A DNA stretch of 64,000 nt, from contig JAKOTR010000022.1 in the NCBI GenBank assembly GCA_029776225.1, positions 62,001 to 126,000 of the forward strand. The letters are read 5' to 3'. This DNA comes from Acidobacteriota bacterium. GTDB taxonomy: Bacteria > Acidobacteriota > Terriglobia > Bryobacterales > Bryobacteraceae. Under the pieces are notes generated by a model. It was not told where the DNA came from, did not search any database, and saw nothing but the letters and a program-made list of their open reading frames with translations. A program made the translations under genes and the position numbers. Position 1 is the stretch's first letter. The number at the start of each line of letters is the position of its first letter. Shown here piece after piece: positions 19,001 through 27,361 of the stretch.

Positions 19001-19966
19001 CTTGTACCGCTCGTAGAGGGATTGGGCAAGTTGCAGGGTCTTTTCGGCGCTGAAGCCGAAGAGGCGGTTGGCGTGCCGTTGGAGCTCCGTGAGGTCGTAA
19101 AGAAGCGGCGGCGGCATCCGCTGCGTTTCCGCCTGAATGGATTCGATGCGGGCCTCACCGCTGCGGGCGCGCTCGATGATGGCGGCGGCCTGTTCGCCGT
19201 CCGCCGGGAGGCGCGTCTGCCTCTCGCCTTTGGTCTCAGTAAACCAAACGCCTTTGTAGGATTCCCCCGGCCGGGGCGAGAAAGTGGCGACGACTTCCAG
19301 GTAGTCTTCGGGAACGAAGGCGCGGATGGCGAGTTCACGCTCGACCAGCATGGCGAGCGTGGGCGTCTGGACGCGGCCGACGGACAGCTCGTCCTTGAAC
19401 GCCAGGGTATAGGCGCGCGAGAGATTCATTCCGACGAGCCAGTCGGCCCGGCTGCGCCCGCGAGCGGCGTCGGCCAGGTTGTCGTATTCGCGGCCGTCGC
19501 GCAGGTTTTCGAAGCCCTTGCGGATGGCTTCGGGTGTCAGCGATGAGATCCATAGGCGCTGGAAAGGCTTTCGGCATCCCGCCGCCTCGTAGATGTAGCG
19601 GAAAATCAGTTCGCCTTCACGTCCGGCGTCTGTCGCGCAGACGATGCGGCTGACGCGCGGGGAATTGAGAATTTTTCGTACGACCTCGAACTGGTCCTTG
19701 GTCTCTTCGCAAACAACCAAGGGCCACTCGTCGGGGATCATCGGGAGCAAGTCCCGGCGCCAGCGGCGCCATTCCGGACGGATCTCGTGTGGTTGCGCAA
19801 GGCCTACCAGATGCCCGAGGGCCCAGGTGACGATGTAGCCTCCGCCGTGGAGATGACCCCTCCCTTGCGTTTTCGCGCCCAGGACGCTGGCGATGTCGCG
19901 GGCAACCGAGGGTTTTTCAGCCAGGACCGCCACGAGCGAAGAGCCCGCGGCGCGTGGAGAATCCAT
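16067..19966 (-). CDS. Topoisomerase III - RecQ helicase fusion protein
   Basis: One uninterrupted frame of 1299 residues. The N-terminal part (about 12-610) is a type IA topoisomerase III of the Bacillus TopB kind: Toprim domain with AVLAEKPSVARDIASVLGA and ATDAGREGELIFRYI, catalytic YPRTDSR (Tyr326), and DAKVTDHHAIIPT. The C-terminal part (about 636-1299) is a full RecQ: MPTGAGKS (Lys672), DEAH at 765-768, ATIAFGMGIDKADVRTV, a zinc-binding Cys set with CGVCDFC near 1080, a winged helix, and an HRDC domain ending IPGVGLKTVERYGERI. RecQ unwinds and the topoisomerase passes strands; together they dissolve double Holliday junctions in the Bloom/TopoIII alpha complex. The start is set by TACAAT 7 bases upstream; another ATG lies at 19975. 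Confidence 0.93.
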   Translation of the reverse strand: MDSPRAAGSSLVAVLAEKPSVARDIASVLGAKTQGRGHLHGGGYIVTWALGHLVGLAQPHEIRPEWRRWRRDLLPMIPDEWPLVVCEETKDQFEVVRKILNSPRVSRIVCATDAGREGELIFRYIYEAAGCRKPFQRLWISSLTPEAIRKGFENLRDGREYDNLADAARGRSRADWLVGMNLSRAYTLAFKDELSVGRVQTPTLAMLVERELAIRAFVPEDYLEVVATFSPRPGESYKGVWFTETKGERQTRLPADGEQAAAIIERARSGEARIESIQAETQRMPPPLLYDLTELQRHANRLFGFSAEKTLQLAQSLYERYKLLSYPRTDSRHLSSDVAATLPAVVRAISAPYAQLLAPGTGERPLSRRFVDDAKVTDHHAIIPTTTPLEKASPPPDERKLYDLVCRRLLAAWMPDHISSTTTVITAISNPGALDRYLTSGTVVQQEGWKALDLKVKKDAAEDPLPSGLATGQPQTVADVESVRKRTRPPKRFTDATLLTAMETAGKTLDEKELSEAMKECGLGTPATRAAIIEVLLKRGYVVRQGKTLAATDKGIRLIEVVHPEVKSPAMTGQWEACLRRIERGTAQLEPFLKSIEDYVRDVVGRIEPERKSEPVSAPAGAINNAAACSNLAEILSSRFGFPSFRPNQEEVCRAAIDGRDVLLVMPTGAGKSLCYQLPGIARGGTTLVISPLIALMEDQVAKLKERGFRADRIHSGRNRAASRQASIDYLNGCLDFLFIAPERLRVPGFPEMLGKRKPSLVAIDEAHCISEWGHDFRPDYRMLGRYLPLLRPAPVVALTATATPVVQDDIIQQLGLEGALRAVHGFRRPNIAVEVVGAPPSARKELARDLLLDPARRPAIVYAPTRAEAGALARMLNRYFPAAAYHAGLDAAKRDDVQARFVEGSLEVVVATIAFGMGIDKADVRTVVHTALPGSVEAYYQEIGRAGRDGMPARAILMHSYADRHKHDYFFERDYPDVQVLDAIYAKLSDVPIAREELERRCRVEPEVFEKALEKLWIHGGALVDFAENVARGNGGWREAYIAQGERKLAHLEQMLRYAGSHQCRMAALVRHFGDHEDARVPCGVCDFCAPDSCVAQTFRPPSTAEREALGRLLVELRRAGERPTGRLYTDLFGKDRSIGRDAFEQLLGGLARAGLVQLTETSFRKDGKLIPFTLARLAAAVPEELPDIPIPQGIEPPLPVRRRKKTKARKSSARRVRVAPEKPAQDDALARTLREWRMAEAKRLGVPAFRILTNRALQAIASERPASTAELLAIPGVGLKTVERYGERIFRMIEQAR

Positions 19967-19973
19967 CGAAAGC

Positions 19974-19979
19974 ATTGTA
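19974..19979 (-). promoter_or_regulatory. -10 TACAAT, leaderless promoter of the fusion gene
   Basis: TACAAT on the minus strand ends 7 bases before the ATG at 19966 and overlaps the other candidate ATG (19975). The downstream ATG is therefore the likely start of a leaderless message. Confidence 0.5.
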
Positions 19980-20009
19980 GCGGCCCAGGGTTCCGCGGGC
20001 CATCTCTGA

Positions 20010-20038
20010 GAGAAAAAGCCGGGAGGCGAATCCCGGCT
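20010..20038 (-). terminator. Rho-independent terminator of the second TonB receptor
   Basis: Stem AGCCGGGA (20017-20024) with TCCCGGCT (20031-20038) and a 6-base loop. On the minus strand it is followed by TTTTTCTCT. It separates the receptor from the topoisomerase-helicase gene. Confidence 0.85.
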
Positions 20039-20099
20039 CAGCAAATCACCACCTGATCACGGGCGCTGGGCGGCACGGTCTCTCGCGCCGCCAGCGTCC

Positions 20100-23000
20100 T
20101 CAGAACCAGTATTTCAGGCCGAGCTGGATCAGGCGCGGATCACGCGCGCTCGTGATGCGGCCAAAAGCGCTCGAGGCGATGTTGCCGTCGGGGTTTTCGA
20201 ACATGACGTGGTTGAACAGATTGAAGATCTGGGTGGTGAATTCCAGCGTGTGTCCCTCGGCGATTCGGAGGCGCTTGAAGATTGAAAAATCCCAGTTGTT
20301 CAAGCCCGGGCCATGAAACACGTTTCGGCCGAAGTTGCCCCACCTGCCGGCGCCCAGCTCCCAGCTCGGTCCGGAGCCCACGCGCCTGAAAAACGGATTG
20401 GTTTCAGCCATTGCTGTGCCGCCGCCGGTGCCGTCAAAGTATGCGTTCAACCTTCCGGGCACGTTGGCGGCGCCGCGAGGATCGAAGAATTTGACCGTCC
20501 CGCCTATATAATCCGGCCGGTCGTCGCCAACACCGGTCAGGCTGCGGTCCGTGCTTTCGATAATGTCGAACGGCTGGCCGGTCTGAAATGTTGTGATGCC
20601 CGAAATACCCCAGCCGCCCACGATCTTGCCCAGCACCCCGTCCTGGTTCCTCATATAGGGGAATTCGTACAGGAAGGTGGCAACGTAGCGGTGGCGCACG
20701 TCGTGATCGGCATTGCCCCTGTTGGCGCGTCTGTTGTCCGGACGGGTGTACCCGCGCAGACCCGAAGCGGTATCGATGGCGTGGCCCCACGTGTAAGCGT
20801 GAGTCATGGTCAGGCCGTAGCTCATGCGCTTGGTCACCATCACCTGAAGCGCGTTGTAGCTGGAATTGAGGTCGGTTGCCTGGTACCGGAGGTTCCCCCA
20901 GACCGCCCCGCCGTACTCCTCGTTGAGCGGGTTGTTGATGTTCAGAATTCGTCTGGCATGGGTGTTGGCCGTCGTGGCGCCAGGGCCGGGAATGGCGTAG
21001 TTGAACTGCCTGCGGCCGAGCAGGTGAACGCCGTTGGACCAGACATAACCGACATCCAACATCCAGTCCGCGGCCATCTGATACTGCAGGTTCAGGTTCG
21101 CCTGCTGCCCGTATGGAGTCTGAAAGCCGGGGTCTATGAACGTCATGCCAATGGGAGCAACGGTCCTGTAATCGAAGTACTCGCCGGGCCTCACGGGGAC
21201 AAATGGAAACGGGTTGGGCCGGGGCGCAGGCCTGCCTCCGGACATGTTCAGCTCGTATGGCGCGCGGTAGAACGTACTGGTCAACGCTGTCCGGGTTCCG
21301 TAGGGAGGCACGCCAAGGAACTGTAAGGTGAGCTCGGTGATGGGAGCGTCATAAAAAAGTCCGTAGCCGCCTCGCAATGCGAGCTTGGCGTTCCCGAACA
21401 CATCCCAGGCGAAACCGAACCGCGGACCGAAGTCCGTGTAGTCCGCAGGGTAGGTAGCGCGGGAAATGCCTTTGTCGCCGGGGTACACAAGACCGGCCGG
21501 AGCGCTCGGGAACACAGTGGATTGCTGCCCGAGGCGGAATGCCACAACCTGGTCGTGAACTTCGTAGATGGGCTGGAAGAACTCCCACCGGAGTCCGAGG
21601 TTCAGAGTCAGCCGCGGCCTGACTTTCCAATCGTCCTGGAAGAAAAACGCGGCGTGCTTGGTGCGGTAACCCTGCCGCGCGGTGTTGGACTGCGAGAAGC
21701 TGCTCGTGTATCCCCTGGCGAAGTCAGTCAGGACGGGGTTCAAACCGGGAATGGGATCTACGAATCCGTTCTGAAAGCCGGCGCCGTCGAAGTAAATGTA
21801 GCCGTTATTGAGGAACGAGAAGAGCATGTTCTGCGCGAAAGTGCGCGCTTCACCGCCGAACTTGAAGTAATGCGAACCCTTGTTCCAGCTCACGTTATCG
21901 AGGAAGTGCCAGGTGTTGTTAAAACGGGACTGCGGTCCCTGGTAGCTGTTCCCCCAACCGGAATATCCGGCCGCGCTGAGATCGACATACGGGGGGCCTT
22001 CCGCCGCCGGGTTATCCACATTGATGCCGGTGAGCCCCAGGCTCTTGAGCGACGTCTTGTTCAATGGCACCAGGCCTTGCGCAGCGAGCCGGTGGAAGGA
22101 AACCCGAAACTCATTGAAGAGGGTGGCACTGAAGGTGTGCGTGTCACGCAGCACAGCGTTCGTGTACCGGGAAATTCCCTCTGAGCCGAAACCGGGAACG
22201 CTGCTTCCGCCAAAGGCGAATGGCTCCACGGACGTCTGGTCCTCCACGAAATACGTGAAAGCGAAGCGGTTCTTGTCACTGAGATGATGATCGTACTTGA
22301 CGAGTCCCTGGTCGCGGCGCAACGAATTCGCCGGAGCGGTCAGCAGCGTAGTAGGGCCGTAATTGGCGCGCGGAACCAGAGCCAGAAGGTTCTTGGCCTC
22401 CGGCGTGCCGTACTCATTGATGATGGCCCGGAGATTATCGGGGATAACCTGGGCCGATCGGCTAACGCCCTGGCGGCGGCGGAACCCGAGATAATGCAGG
22501 AAGAAGAAAGCCGTATCCCGCTTGATTGGTCCGTGGAATTGCGCGTCGAAATCGTTGGTGTTCCATTGCGGCCGGCGCGGAAACCCTGTGCCCGGAAGCG
22601 TCGTCTTGGTGCCGCCCGGGATGGCGTTCTGGAAGAACGGGGTGGCGTTCAGCCTGGTGTTGCGGAAAATCTCGCTGGCCGCGCCATGCCAGGCGTTGCT
22701 CCCGGAGCGCGTGGTGACAAGAACCTGAGCGCCGGAGTTGCGGCCAAATTCGGCCTTCATCGACCCGGTCACCACGCTGAATTCGGCAAGGGCGTTCGGA
22801 GAGATTGCATGGACGGAATCCGGCATGTTGACGGAGAGGTCGTTCGAGTCCCCGCCGTCCAACAGGAAATTGTTGGCTTGCGTCCGTTGCCCGTTGAACG
22901 AGAATACGCCGACGGCGACGTTCCTATTGGTGACGGGCTCCATCACGCCGGGTTGGGTCAACGCCAGCTTGAGCGGGTTGCGGCCGCCGGGGCCGGAAAT

Positions 23001-23456
23001 GATGGGCAGCAAGTGCACGTCGCGCAACACCTGGCCCATTTGCGAATCTTCCGTGTTGACCCTGGTGGCAGCCTCTTCGACCAGGACGATTTCGCTCAGT
23101 TGGCCGAGTTCCATCTCCAGGTCCAGCCGGATCACTTCGCCGGTGCTGAGACGTTGGGGCAGCGTAACCAATCTGCGGAAACCTTGCGCCTCGACTGAAA
23201 CGACGTAGGAGCCGGAGACAAGGTTGGCGAACCTGTAGAATCCCGCACCATCCGTTGTGGTCGCGAACTCGTCGTTAGTACCGGCGTTGCGGGCCACCAC
23301 CTTTGCGCCGGGAATCACGGCGCCGTCGGGATCCCTGATCACGCCGGTGATTGTGCCCGTCACGCTCTGGGCCGGGGCGACAGAGGAAAAAAGACAGAGC
23401 ACCAGGCAGACAGACAGCGCCTGGGATAAGACTCGCGTTACGTTCATTGTGTTCAA
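20100..23456 (-). CDS. TonB-dependent receptor with carboxypeptidase regulatory-like domain
   Basis: 1118 residues, a paralogue-type relative of the receptor at 10.5 kb. The signal peptide ends around SSVAPAQS. A regulatory-like beta-sandwich (GTITGVIRDPDGAVIPGAKVV) follows, then a plug with FLLDGGDSNDL and a barrel ending LGLKYWF. Outer-membrane importer of unknown substrate. The TTG at 23456 is kept because AGGAG lies 9 bases before it; the ATG three codons later (23447) would be 18 bases away, too far for that site. Monocistronic: own promoter candidate and own terminator. Confidence 0.9.
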   Translation of the reverse strand: MNTMNVTRVLSQALSVCLVLCLFSSVAPAQSVTGTITGVIRDPDGAVIPGAKVVARNAGTNDEFATTTDGAGFYRFANLVSGSYVVSVEAQGFRRLVTLPQRLSTGEVIRLDLEMELGQLSEIVLVEEAATRVNTEDSQMGQVLRDVHLLPIISGPGGRNPLKLALTQPGVMEPVTNRNVAVGVFSFNGQRTQANNFLLDGGDSNDLSVNMPDSVHAISPNALAEFSVVTGSMKAEFGRNSGAQVLVTTRSGSNAWHGAASEIFRNTRLNATPFFQNAIPGGTKTTLPGTGFPRRPQWNTNDFDAQFHGPIKRDTAFFFLHYLGFRRRQGVSRSAQVIPDNLRAIINEYGTPEAKNLLALVPRANYGPTTLLTAPANSLRRDQGLVKYDHHLSDKNRFAFTYFVEDQTSVEPFAFGGSSVPGFGSEGISRYTNAVLRDTHTFSATLFNEFRVSFHRLAAQGLVPLNKTSLKSLGLTGINVDNPAAEGPPYVDLSAAGYSGWGNSYQGPQSRFNNTWHFLDNVSWNKGSHYFKFGGEARTFAQNMLFSFLNNGYIYFDGAGFQNGFVDPIPGLNPVLTDFARGYTSSFSQSNTARQGYRTKHAAFFFQDDWKVRPRLTLNLGLRWEFFQPIYEVHDQVVAFRLGQQSTVFPSAPAGLVYPGDKGISRATYPADYTDFGPRFGFAWDVFGNAKLALRGGYGLFYDAPITELTLQFLGVPPYGTRTALTSTFYRAPYELNMSGGRPAPRPNPFPFVPVRPGEYFDYRTVAPIGMTFIDPGFQTPYGQQANLNLQYQMAADWMLDVGYVWSNGVHLLGRRQFNYAIPGPGATTANTHARRILNINNPLNEEYGGAVWGNLRYQATDLNSSYNALQVMVTKRMSYGLTMTHAYTWGHAIDTASGLRGYTRPDNRRANRGNADHDVRHRYVATFLYEFPYMRNQDGVLGKIVGGWGISGITTFQTGQPFDIIESTDRSLTGVGDDRPDYIGGTVKFFDPRGAANVPGRLNAYFDGTGGGTAMAETNPFFRRVGSGPSWELGAGRWGNFGRNVFHGPGLNNWDFSIFKRLRIAEGHTLEFTTQIFNLFNHVMFENPDGNIASSAFGRITSARDPRLIQLGLKYWF

Positions 23457-23566
23457 AAAGACATTCTCCTACGGGGCTCGAAAAACCATCCTCTGTCTGC
23501 ATGTCATTGCCAGAGGGAAACACGTATTCCTGATCAGCGCCCTGGATAGACGGCTCTCTCAGCGCC

Positions 23567-23595
23567 TCTACAGAAATCGGTACAAACACTATCAA
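23567..23595 (-). promoter_or_regulatory. Candidate promoter of the second TonB receptor
   Basis: On the minus strand TTGATA (23595-23590), 17 bases, then TGTAGA (23572-23567). The -10 is weak. The 313-base gap 23457-23769 holds this, an AGGAG site near 23466, and no other feature I can recognise. Confidence 0.35.
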
Positions 23596-23769
23596 ATTTT
23601 ATTGGGTTTTGAAACACGATGGCCCCAGACCGCTTCAGAGCCGAGGCCAGCCGCGGCTCAGCGCCCGGGACCGAAGGCATGTGCTGCGCCTGAATCGCCG
23701 CGACAACCCTGCGGCGGCGCTTGGTCAATCTCAGTTATCATCGAGAGTTACGAGAAGGAGCAATCTTTC

Positions 23770-24606
23770 ATGAACCTGAACTTCACCCGGCGTGGATTCC
23801 TGGGCGGAGCGCTCGTGTCCTCCGCCGCGGCCGGCGCTTCGGCCGCCGTTCAGACGCCTGCTAGCGCGGATATCAAACTGGGAGTCGCGAGCTATTCGCT
23901 GCGCGAGTTTCAACGCGGTCTTGCGATCCGAATGTTAAGAAAACTGAATGTATCCTATGTCAGCATCAAGGAGTTCCACCTGCCTTACCGCAGTTCCCCC
24001 GAGGAACTGCGCCGAGGAGCGCGCGACTTCCAGAGAGCGGGCATAGAGATCGTCAGCGGCGGAGTGATCTATATGCAGAGGGACGAGGACGACGACATCC
24101 GCAGGTACTTCGAATACGCCAAGACATGCGGCATGCCGATGATGGTCATCGGGCCAACGCACCAGAATTTGCCGCGCATTGAGAAGTTCGTAAAAGAATA
24201 CGACATCAAGGTGGCCATCCACAACCACGGGCCGGAGGACAAGCATTTCCCCTCGCCCGAAGTGGCATTGAAGGCGCTGCAGGGAATGGATCCCCGGATG
24301 GGGGTTTGCGTGGATGTCGGCCACACGACGAGGACCGGCACGAGCGCTGTGGAGTCGATCGAAAGAGCCGGCAGCCGCCTGTTCGACGTACACATCAAGG
24401 ATCTCCGCAACTTGATGGACGCCAAGAGCCAGTGCCCTGTCGGGGAGGGAGCGATGCCGGTGCCGGACATTTTCAGGGCGCTGAAGAAGATGAACTACCA
24501 GGGCTGCGTCAACCTGGAGTACGAAATCGAAGGCGACGACCCGATGCTCGGGATGGCGAAGTCCCTGGCTTATATGCGGGGAGTGCTGGCGGGACTGCGG
24601 GGATAG
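23770..24606 (+). CDS. Exported sugar phosphate isomerase/epimerase (TIM barrel)
   Basis: 278 residues. TRRGFLGGALVSSAAAGASA is a twin-arginine signal. The rest is a xylose-isomerase-like TIM barrel: LGVASYSLREF, MMVIGPTHQNLPRIEKFV, VAIHNHGPEDKHFP, GVCVDVGHTTRTG, FDVHIKDL, GCVNLEYEIEGDDP. The His/Asp/Glu residues of the last strands are the usual divalent-metal ligands. The family isomerises or epimerises sugars and keto-sugars; the substrate is unknown. GAAGGAG lies about 9 bases before the ATG. Oriented head-to-head with the TonB receptor and convergent with pnp. Confidence 0.82.
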   Translation: MNLNFTRRGFLGGALVSSAAAGASAAVQTPASADIKLGVASYSLREFQRGLAIRMLRKLNVSYVSIKEFHLPYRSSPEELRRGARDFQRAGIEIVSGGVIYMQRDEDDDIRRYFEYAKTCGMPMMVIGPTHQNLPRIEKFVKEYDIKVAIHNHGPEDKHFPSPEVALKALQGMDPRMGVCVDVGHTTRTGTSAVESIERAGSRLFDVHIKDLRNLMDAKSQCPVGEGAMPVPDIFRALKKMNYQGCVNLEYEIEGDDPMLGMAKSLAYMRGVLAGLRG

Positions 24607-24608
24607 AC

Positions 24609-24658
24609 GGAGGCACCCCGCCCCGCCTCCCGGACCGCCGGCCAGGCGCTGGCGGTCC
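24609..24658. other. Two hairpins between convergent genes
   Basis: GGAGGC/GCCTCC (24609-24614 with 24625-24630) and GGACCGCC/GGCGGTCC (24632-24639 with 24651-24658). They lie between the isomerase and pnp stops. Neither has a T-run, so they may stabilise or process 3' ends rather than terminate by themselves. Confidence 0.4.
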
Positions 24659-24678
24659 AAGATCCGAGTCCCGCGTTC

Positions 24679-26787
24679 TTACTTTTTTGCGCTCTTCAGC
24701 TTCTCCCGCTGCTCGCGCAGCACGGCCTTACGGCTCAGCTTGATCTTGTTGCCTTCAAGCGCGAGCACTTTCACGAGGATCTGGTCGCCTTCCCTCAGCT
24801 CATCCCGCACGTTCTTGATGCGGTTTTCCGAAATCTCGCTGATGTGCAGCAGGCCGTCTGTGCCGGGGAAAATCTCCACGAATGCGCCAAAATCCACCAG
24901 CCGGACCACCTTGCCCAGATAGGTCTTCCCGACCTCGGCCACGGCGGCGATATCGCTGACCATCTGCTGCGCCTTGGCGGCGGAGGCCTCGTCGGCCGAA
25001 AAGATGTGGACGGTGCCGTCGTCTTCGACGTCGATCTTGACTCCGGTCTGATCGATGATGCCGCGAATCACCTTGCCGCCCGGTCCGATAAGTTCGCGGA
25101 TCTTATCGGTGGGAATGGTCATCGTGTAGATGCGCGGGGCGTACGGCGAGAGCGTGGTGCGCGGCGCCGCCAGCACTTCCTCCATCTTGTTGAGGATGAA
25201 CAGCCGCCCGCGGCAGGCCTGTTCCAGCGCTTCCTTCATCACCGCGGTGGTTACGTTGGGAACCTTGATATCCATCTGAAGCGCGGTGATGCCCTCGCGC
25301 GTGCCGGCAACCTTGAAATCCATGTCGCCGTAGTGGTCTTCGGCGCCGGCGATGTCGGTGAGCACGGCGTAGCGGTCGCCCTCCTTCACCATTCCCATAG
25401 CGATGCCCGCCACGGGAGCGCTGATGGGAACGCCGGCGTCCATGAGCGCCAGCGTAGCGCCGCAAACCGAAGCCATCGAACTCGATCCGTTGGACTCCAG
25501 GATGTCGCTGACCACGCGCATGGTGTAAGGAAACACCGATTCCTCCGGAATCACCGCGGAGAGAGCGCGTTCGGCCAGCGCGCCATGTCCGATCTCGCGA
25601 CGGCCCGGCCCGCGCAGGAAACCGACCTCGCCCACGCTGAAGGGCGGGAAATTGTAATGCAGCATGAAACGCTTGGAGGTCTCGGCGCCCGATTCCAGGA
25701 GCTCCAGCCGCTGCTCGTCTTCCTTCGTCCCCAGAGTGACGGTGACGAGCGCCTGCGTTTCGCCGCGGGTGAACAGCGCGGAGCCGTGCGTCCGGGGAAG
25801 CGTGCCCACTTCGATCGAAATCGGACGGATCTCGTCGAACGCGCGGCCGTCGGGGCGGCGCTTATCGTTGAGGATCTGGTCGCGGAAGATGCGTTCCTTC
25901 AGGGCGTCGAATGCCTTGGCGGCATCCGGCTGCTGCTCTTCGGTGTATACCTCGAGAGCTTTCTTCTTCAGCGCCTCGACCCTTTGGTAGCTTTCCAATT
26001 TGGGATACTTCTGGGTGTCGAGCGCATCGGTCAGCTCCTCGCGGTACTGGGCCGCGATGCTGTCGTACATCTCCTTGTTGATTTCCGGCGGAGTGAACGC
26101 GAACTTCGGCTTGCCGGCCCTCGCCGCCAGGTCGCGGATGCCCGCAATGATCTTGCGGCAGCACTCGTGGCCGAACTCGATAGCCTGCAAAACCTCGGCT
26201 TCGGAGGCGCCATTGGCGCCCGCTTCCACCATGACAATGCCCTCGTCGGTGCCCGCGACAACGATGTTGAGCTTGGCGACGCGCACCTGTTCGTACGTCG
26301 GGTTCGCAATCAACTCGCCGTTCACCAGGCCGACGCGAACGGCGCCGATGATTTCAGGGAAAGGGATGTCGGAAACGGCCAGGGCGGCGCCCGCCCCGAC
26401 CATCGCCAGCGTGTCCGGGTTAATTTCGGGGTCGGCCGAGAGCACCATGCCGATCACTTGGGTTTCATGGTTGAAACCTTCGGGGAATAGGGGGCGGATC
26501 GGGCGGTCGATCAGCCGGCTGGTGAGGATTTCCTTCTCAGTAGGACGCCCCTCTCGCTTGATGTAACCGCCGGGAATCTTGCCGGCGGCGTAAGTATATT
26601 CGCGGTAGTCTACCGTGAGTGGAAAAAAGGTAACTCCGGCTTTCGGTTCCGCCGACATGCAGGCCGAAACGAGCACGACCGAATCGCCGCTGCGAACGAC
26701 GACCGCGCCGTTCGCCTGTTTTGCCACTTTGCCTGTCTCGATGGAAATTTTACAGGATCCCAGATCGATTTCTGCAGTGTGCACCAT
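24679..26787 (-). CDS. pnp: Polyribonucleotide nucleotidyltransferase (PNPase)
   Basis: 702 residues, typical length. It degrades RNA 3' to 5' phosphorolytically and is a core of the RNA degradosome. Domains in order: first RNase PH domain, helical linker, second RNase PH domain (GETQALVTVTLGTKEDEQ), KH domain (TDKIRELIGPGGKVIRGI) at about 545-605 and S1 domain (YLGKVVRLVDFGAFVEIFPG) at about 620-690. The ATG at 26787 has GGAG 9 bases upstream. Paired with rpsO in the classical order. The 186-base gap between the two can fold (GTCCAG with CTGGAC arms), as expected of a processed pnp leader. Confidence 0.96.
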   Translation of the reverse strand: MVHTAEIDLGSCKISIETGKVAKQANGAVVVRSGDSVVLVSACMSAEPKAGVTFFPLTVDYREYTYAAGKIPGGYIKREGRPTEKEILTSRLIDRPIRPLFPEGFNHETQVIGMVLSADPEINPDTLAMVGAGAALAVSDIPFPEIIGAVRVGLVNGELIANPTYEQVRVAKLNIVVAGTDEGIVMVEAGANGASEAEVLQAIEFGHECCRKIIAGIRDLAARAGKPKFAFTPPEINKEMYDSIAAQYREELTDALDTQKYPKLESYQRVEALKKKALEVYTEEQQPDAAKAFDALKERIFRDQILNDKRRPDGRAFDEIRPISIEVGTLPRTHGSALFTRGETQALVTVTLGTKEDEQRLELLESGAETSKRFMLHYNFPPFSVGEVGFLRGPGRREIGHGALAERALSAVIPEESVFPYTMRVVSDILESNGSSSMASVCGATLALMDAGVPISAPVAGIAMGMVKEGDRYAVLTDIAGAEDHYGDMDFKVAGTREGITALQMDIKVPNVTTAVMKEALEQACRGRLFILNKMEEVLAAPRTTLSPYAPRIYTMTIPTDKIRELIGPGGKVIRGIIDQTGVKIDVEDDGTVHIFSADEASAAKAQQMVSDIAAVAEVGKTYLGKVVRLVDFGAFVEIFPGTDGLLHISEISENRIKNVRDELREGDQILVKVLALEGNKIKLSRKAVLREQREKLKSAKK

Positions 26788-26973
26788 CTTGAGTTTCTCC
26801 AATCCCGGCTGTCGGGCCGGTTGCGGTTGGGCTTCTTCATAGGGATACGCCCACGATGGAGATTGGAGTGGAATGCGTCAAGCGGGTTTCGAATCAGGGC
26901 GACGTCCAGGTCTTAAATACCCCGTTTTGGACTCGCTGGACTCCCGCCCGCTGTGGCTGCCGAGTATACGCCT

Positions 26974-27243
26974 CTAGCGGCGAAGGCCCAGTTCCTGAAT
27001 CAGGTTCTTGTAACGTTCCGGCGACACTCTCCTCAAATAATTGAGAAGCCGGCGCCTCTGGGCCACCATGGTCAACAGACCTCGTCGGGAGTGGTGGTCT
27101 TTCTTGTGGGTTTTAAAATGCTCCGTGAGGTCGGCGATCCGCCGGCTCAGGAGGGCCACCTGCACTTCTGGCGAACCTGTATCGCTCTTGTGCGTCCGAA
27201 ACTTGGCCACGATCTCCTTCTTAACGTCTGTCGCCAGTGCCAT
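26974..27243 (-). CDS. rpsO: 30S ribosomal protein S15
   Basis: 89 residues, complete. It binds the central domain of 16S rRNA early in 30S assembly. Family phrases present: [39 protein letters not shown] and [10 protein letters not shown]. First gene of the rpsO-pnp unit. The leader contains an almost pure purine tract (minus strand of 27257-27287) that includes AAGGAG 13 bases before the ATG. Confidence 0.97.
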   Translation of the reverse strand: MALATDVKKEIVAKFRTHKSDTGSPEVQVALLSRRIADLTEHFKTHKKDHHSRRGLLTMVAQRRRLLNYLRRVSPERYKNLIQELGLRR

Positions 27244-27361
27244 CCTAGAGTGGATACTCCTTCTCTCTCTTTCTCTCCGTCTTTTTTACTCCTGTAGGAT
27301 AGCACAAAAGCCGAAAAGGAACCCGGCCATCCGGAATTTTCGCTCAGCGAGCAGGGTCCGG

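Noticed and set aside
17822-19546. A 574-codon frame antisense to the topoisomerase-helicase gene
   Set aside because: Arg/Gly-rich shadow without motifs; the minus-strand protein is complete and recognisable throughout.
24632-24658. Bidirectional rho-independent terminator
   Set aside because: Good 8-bp stem but no T-run on either strand; listed only as a hairpin.
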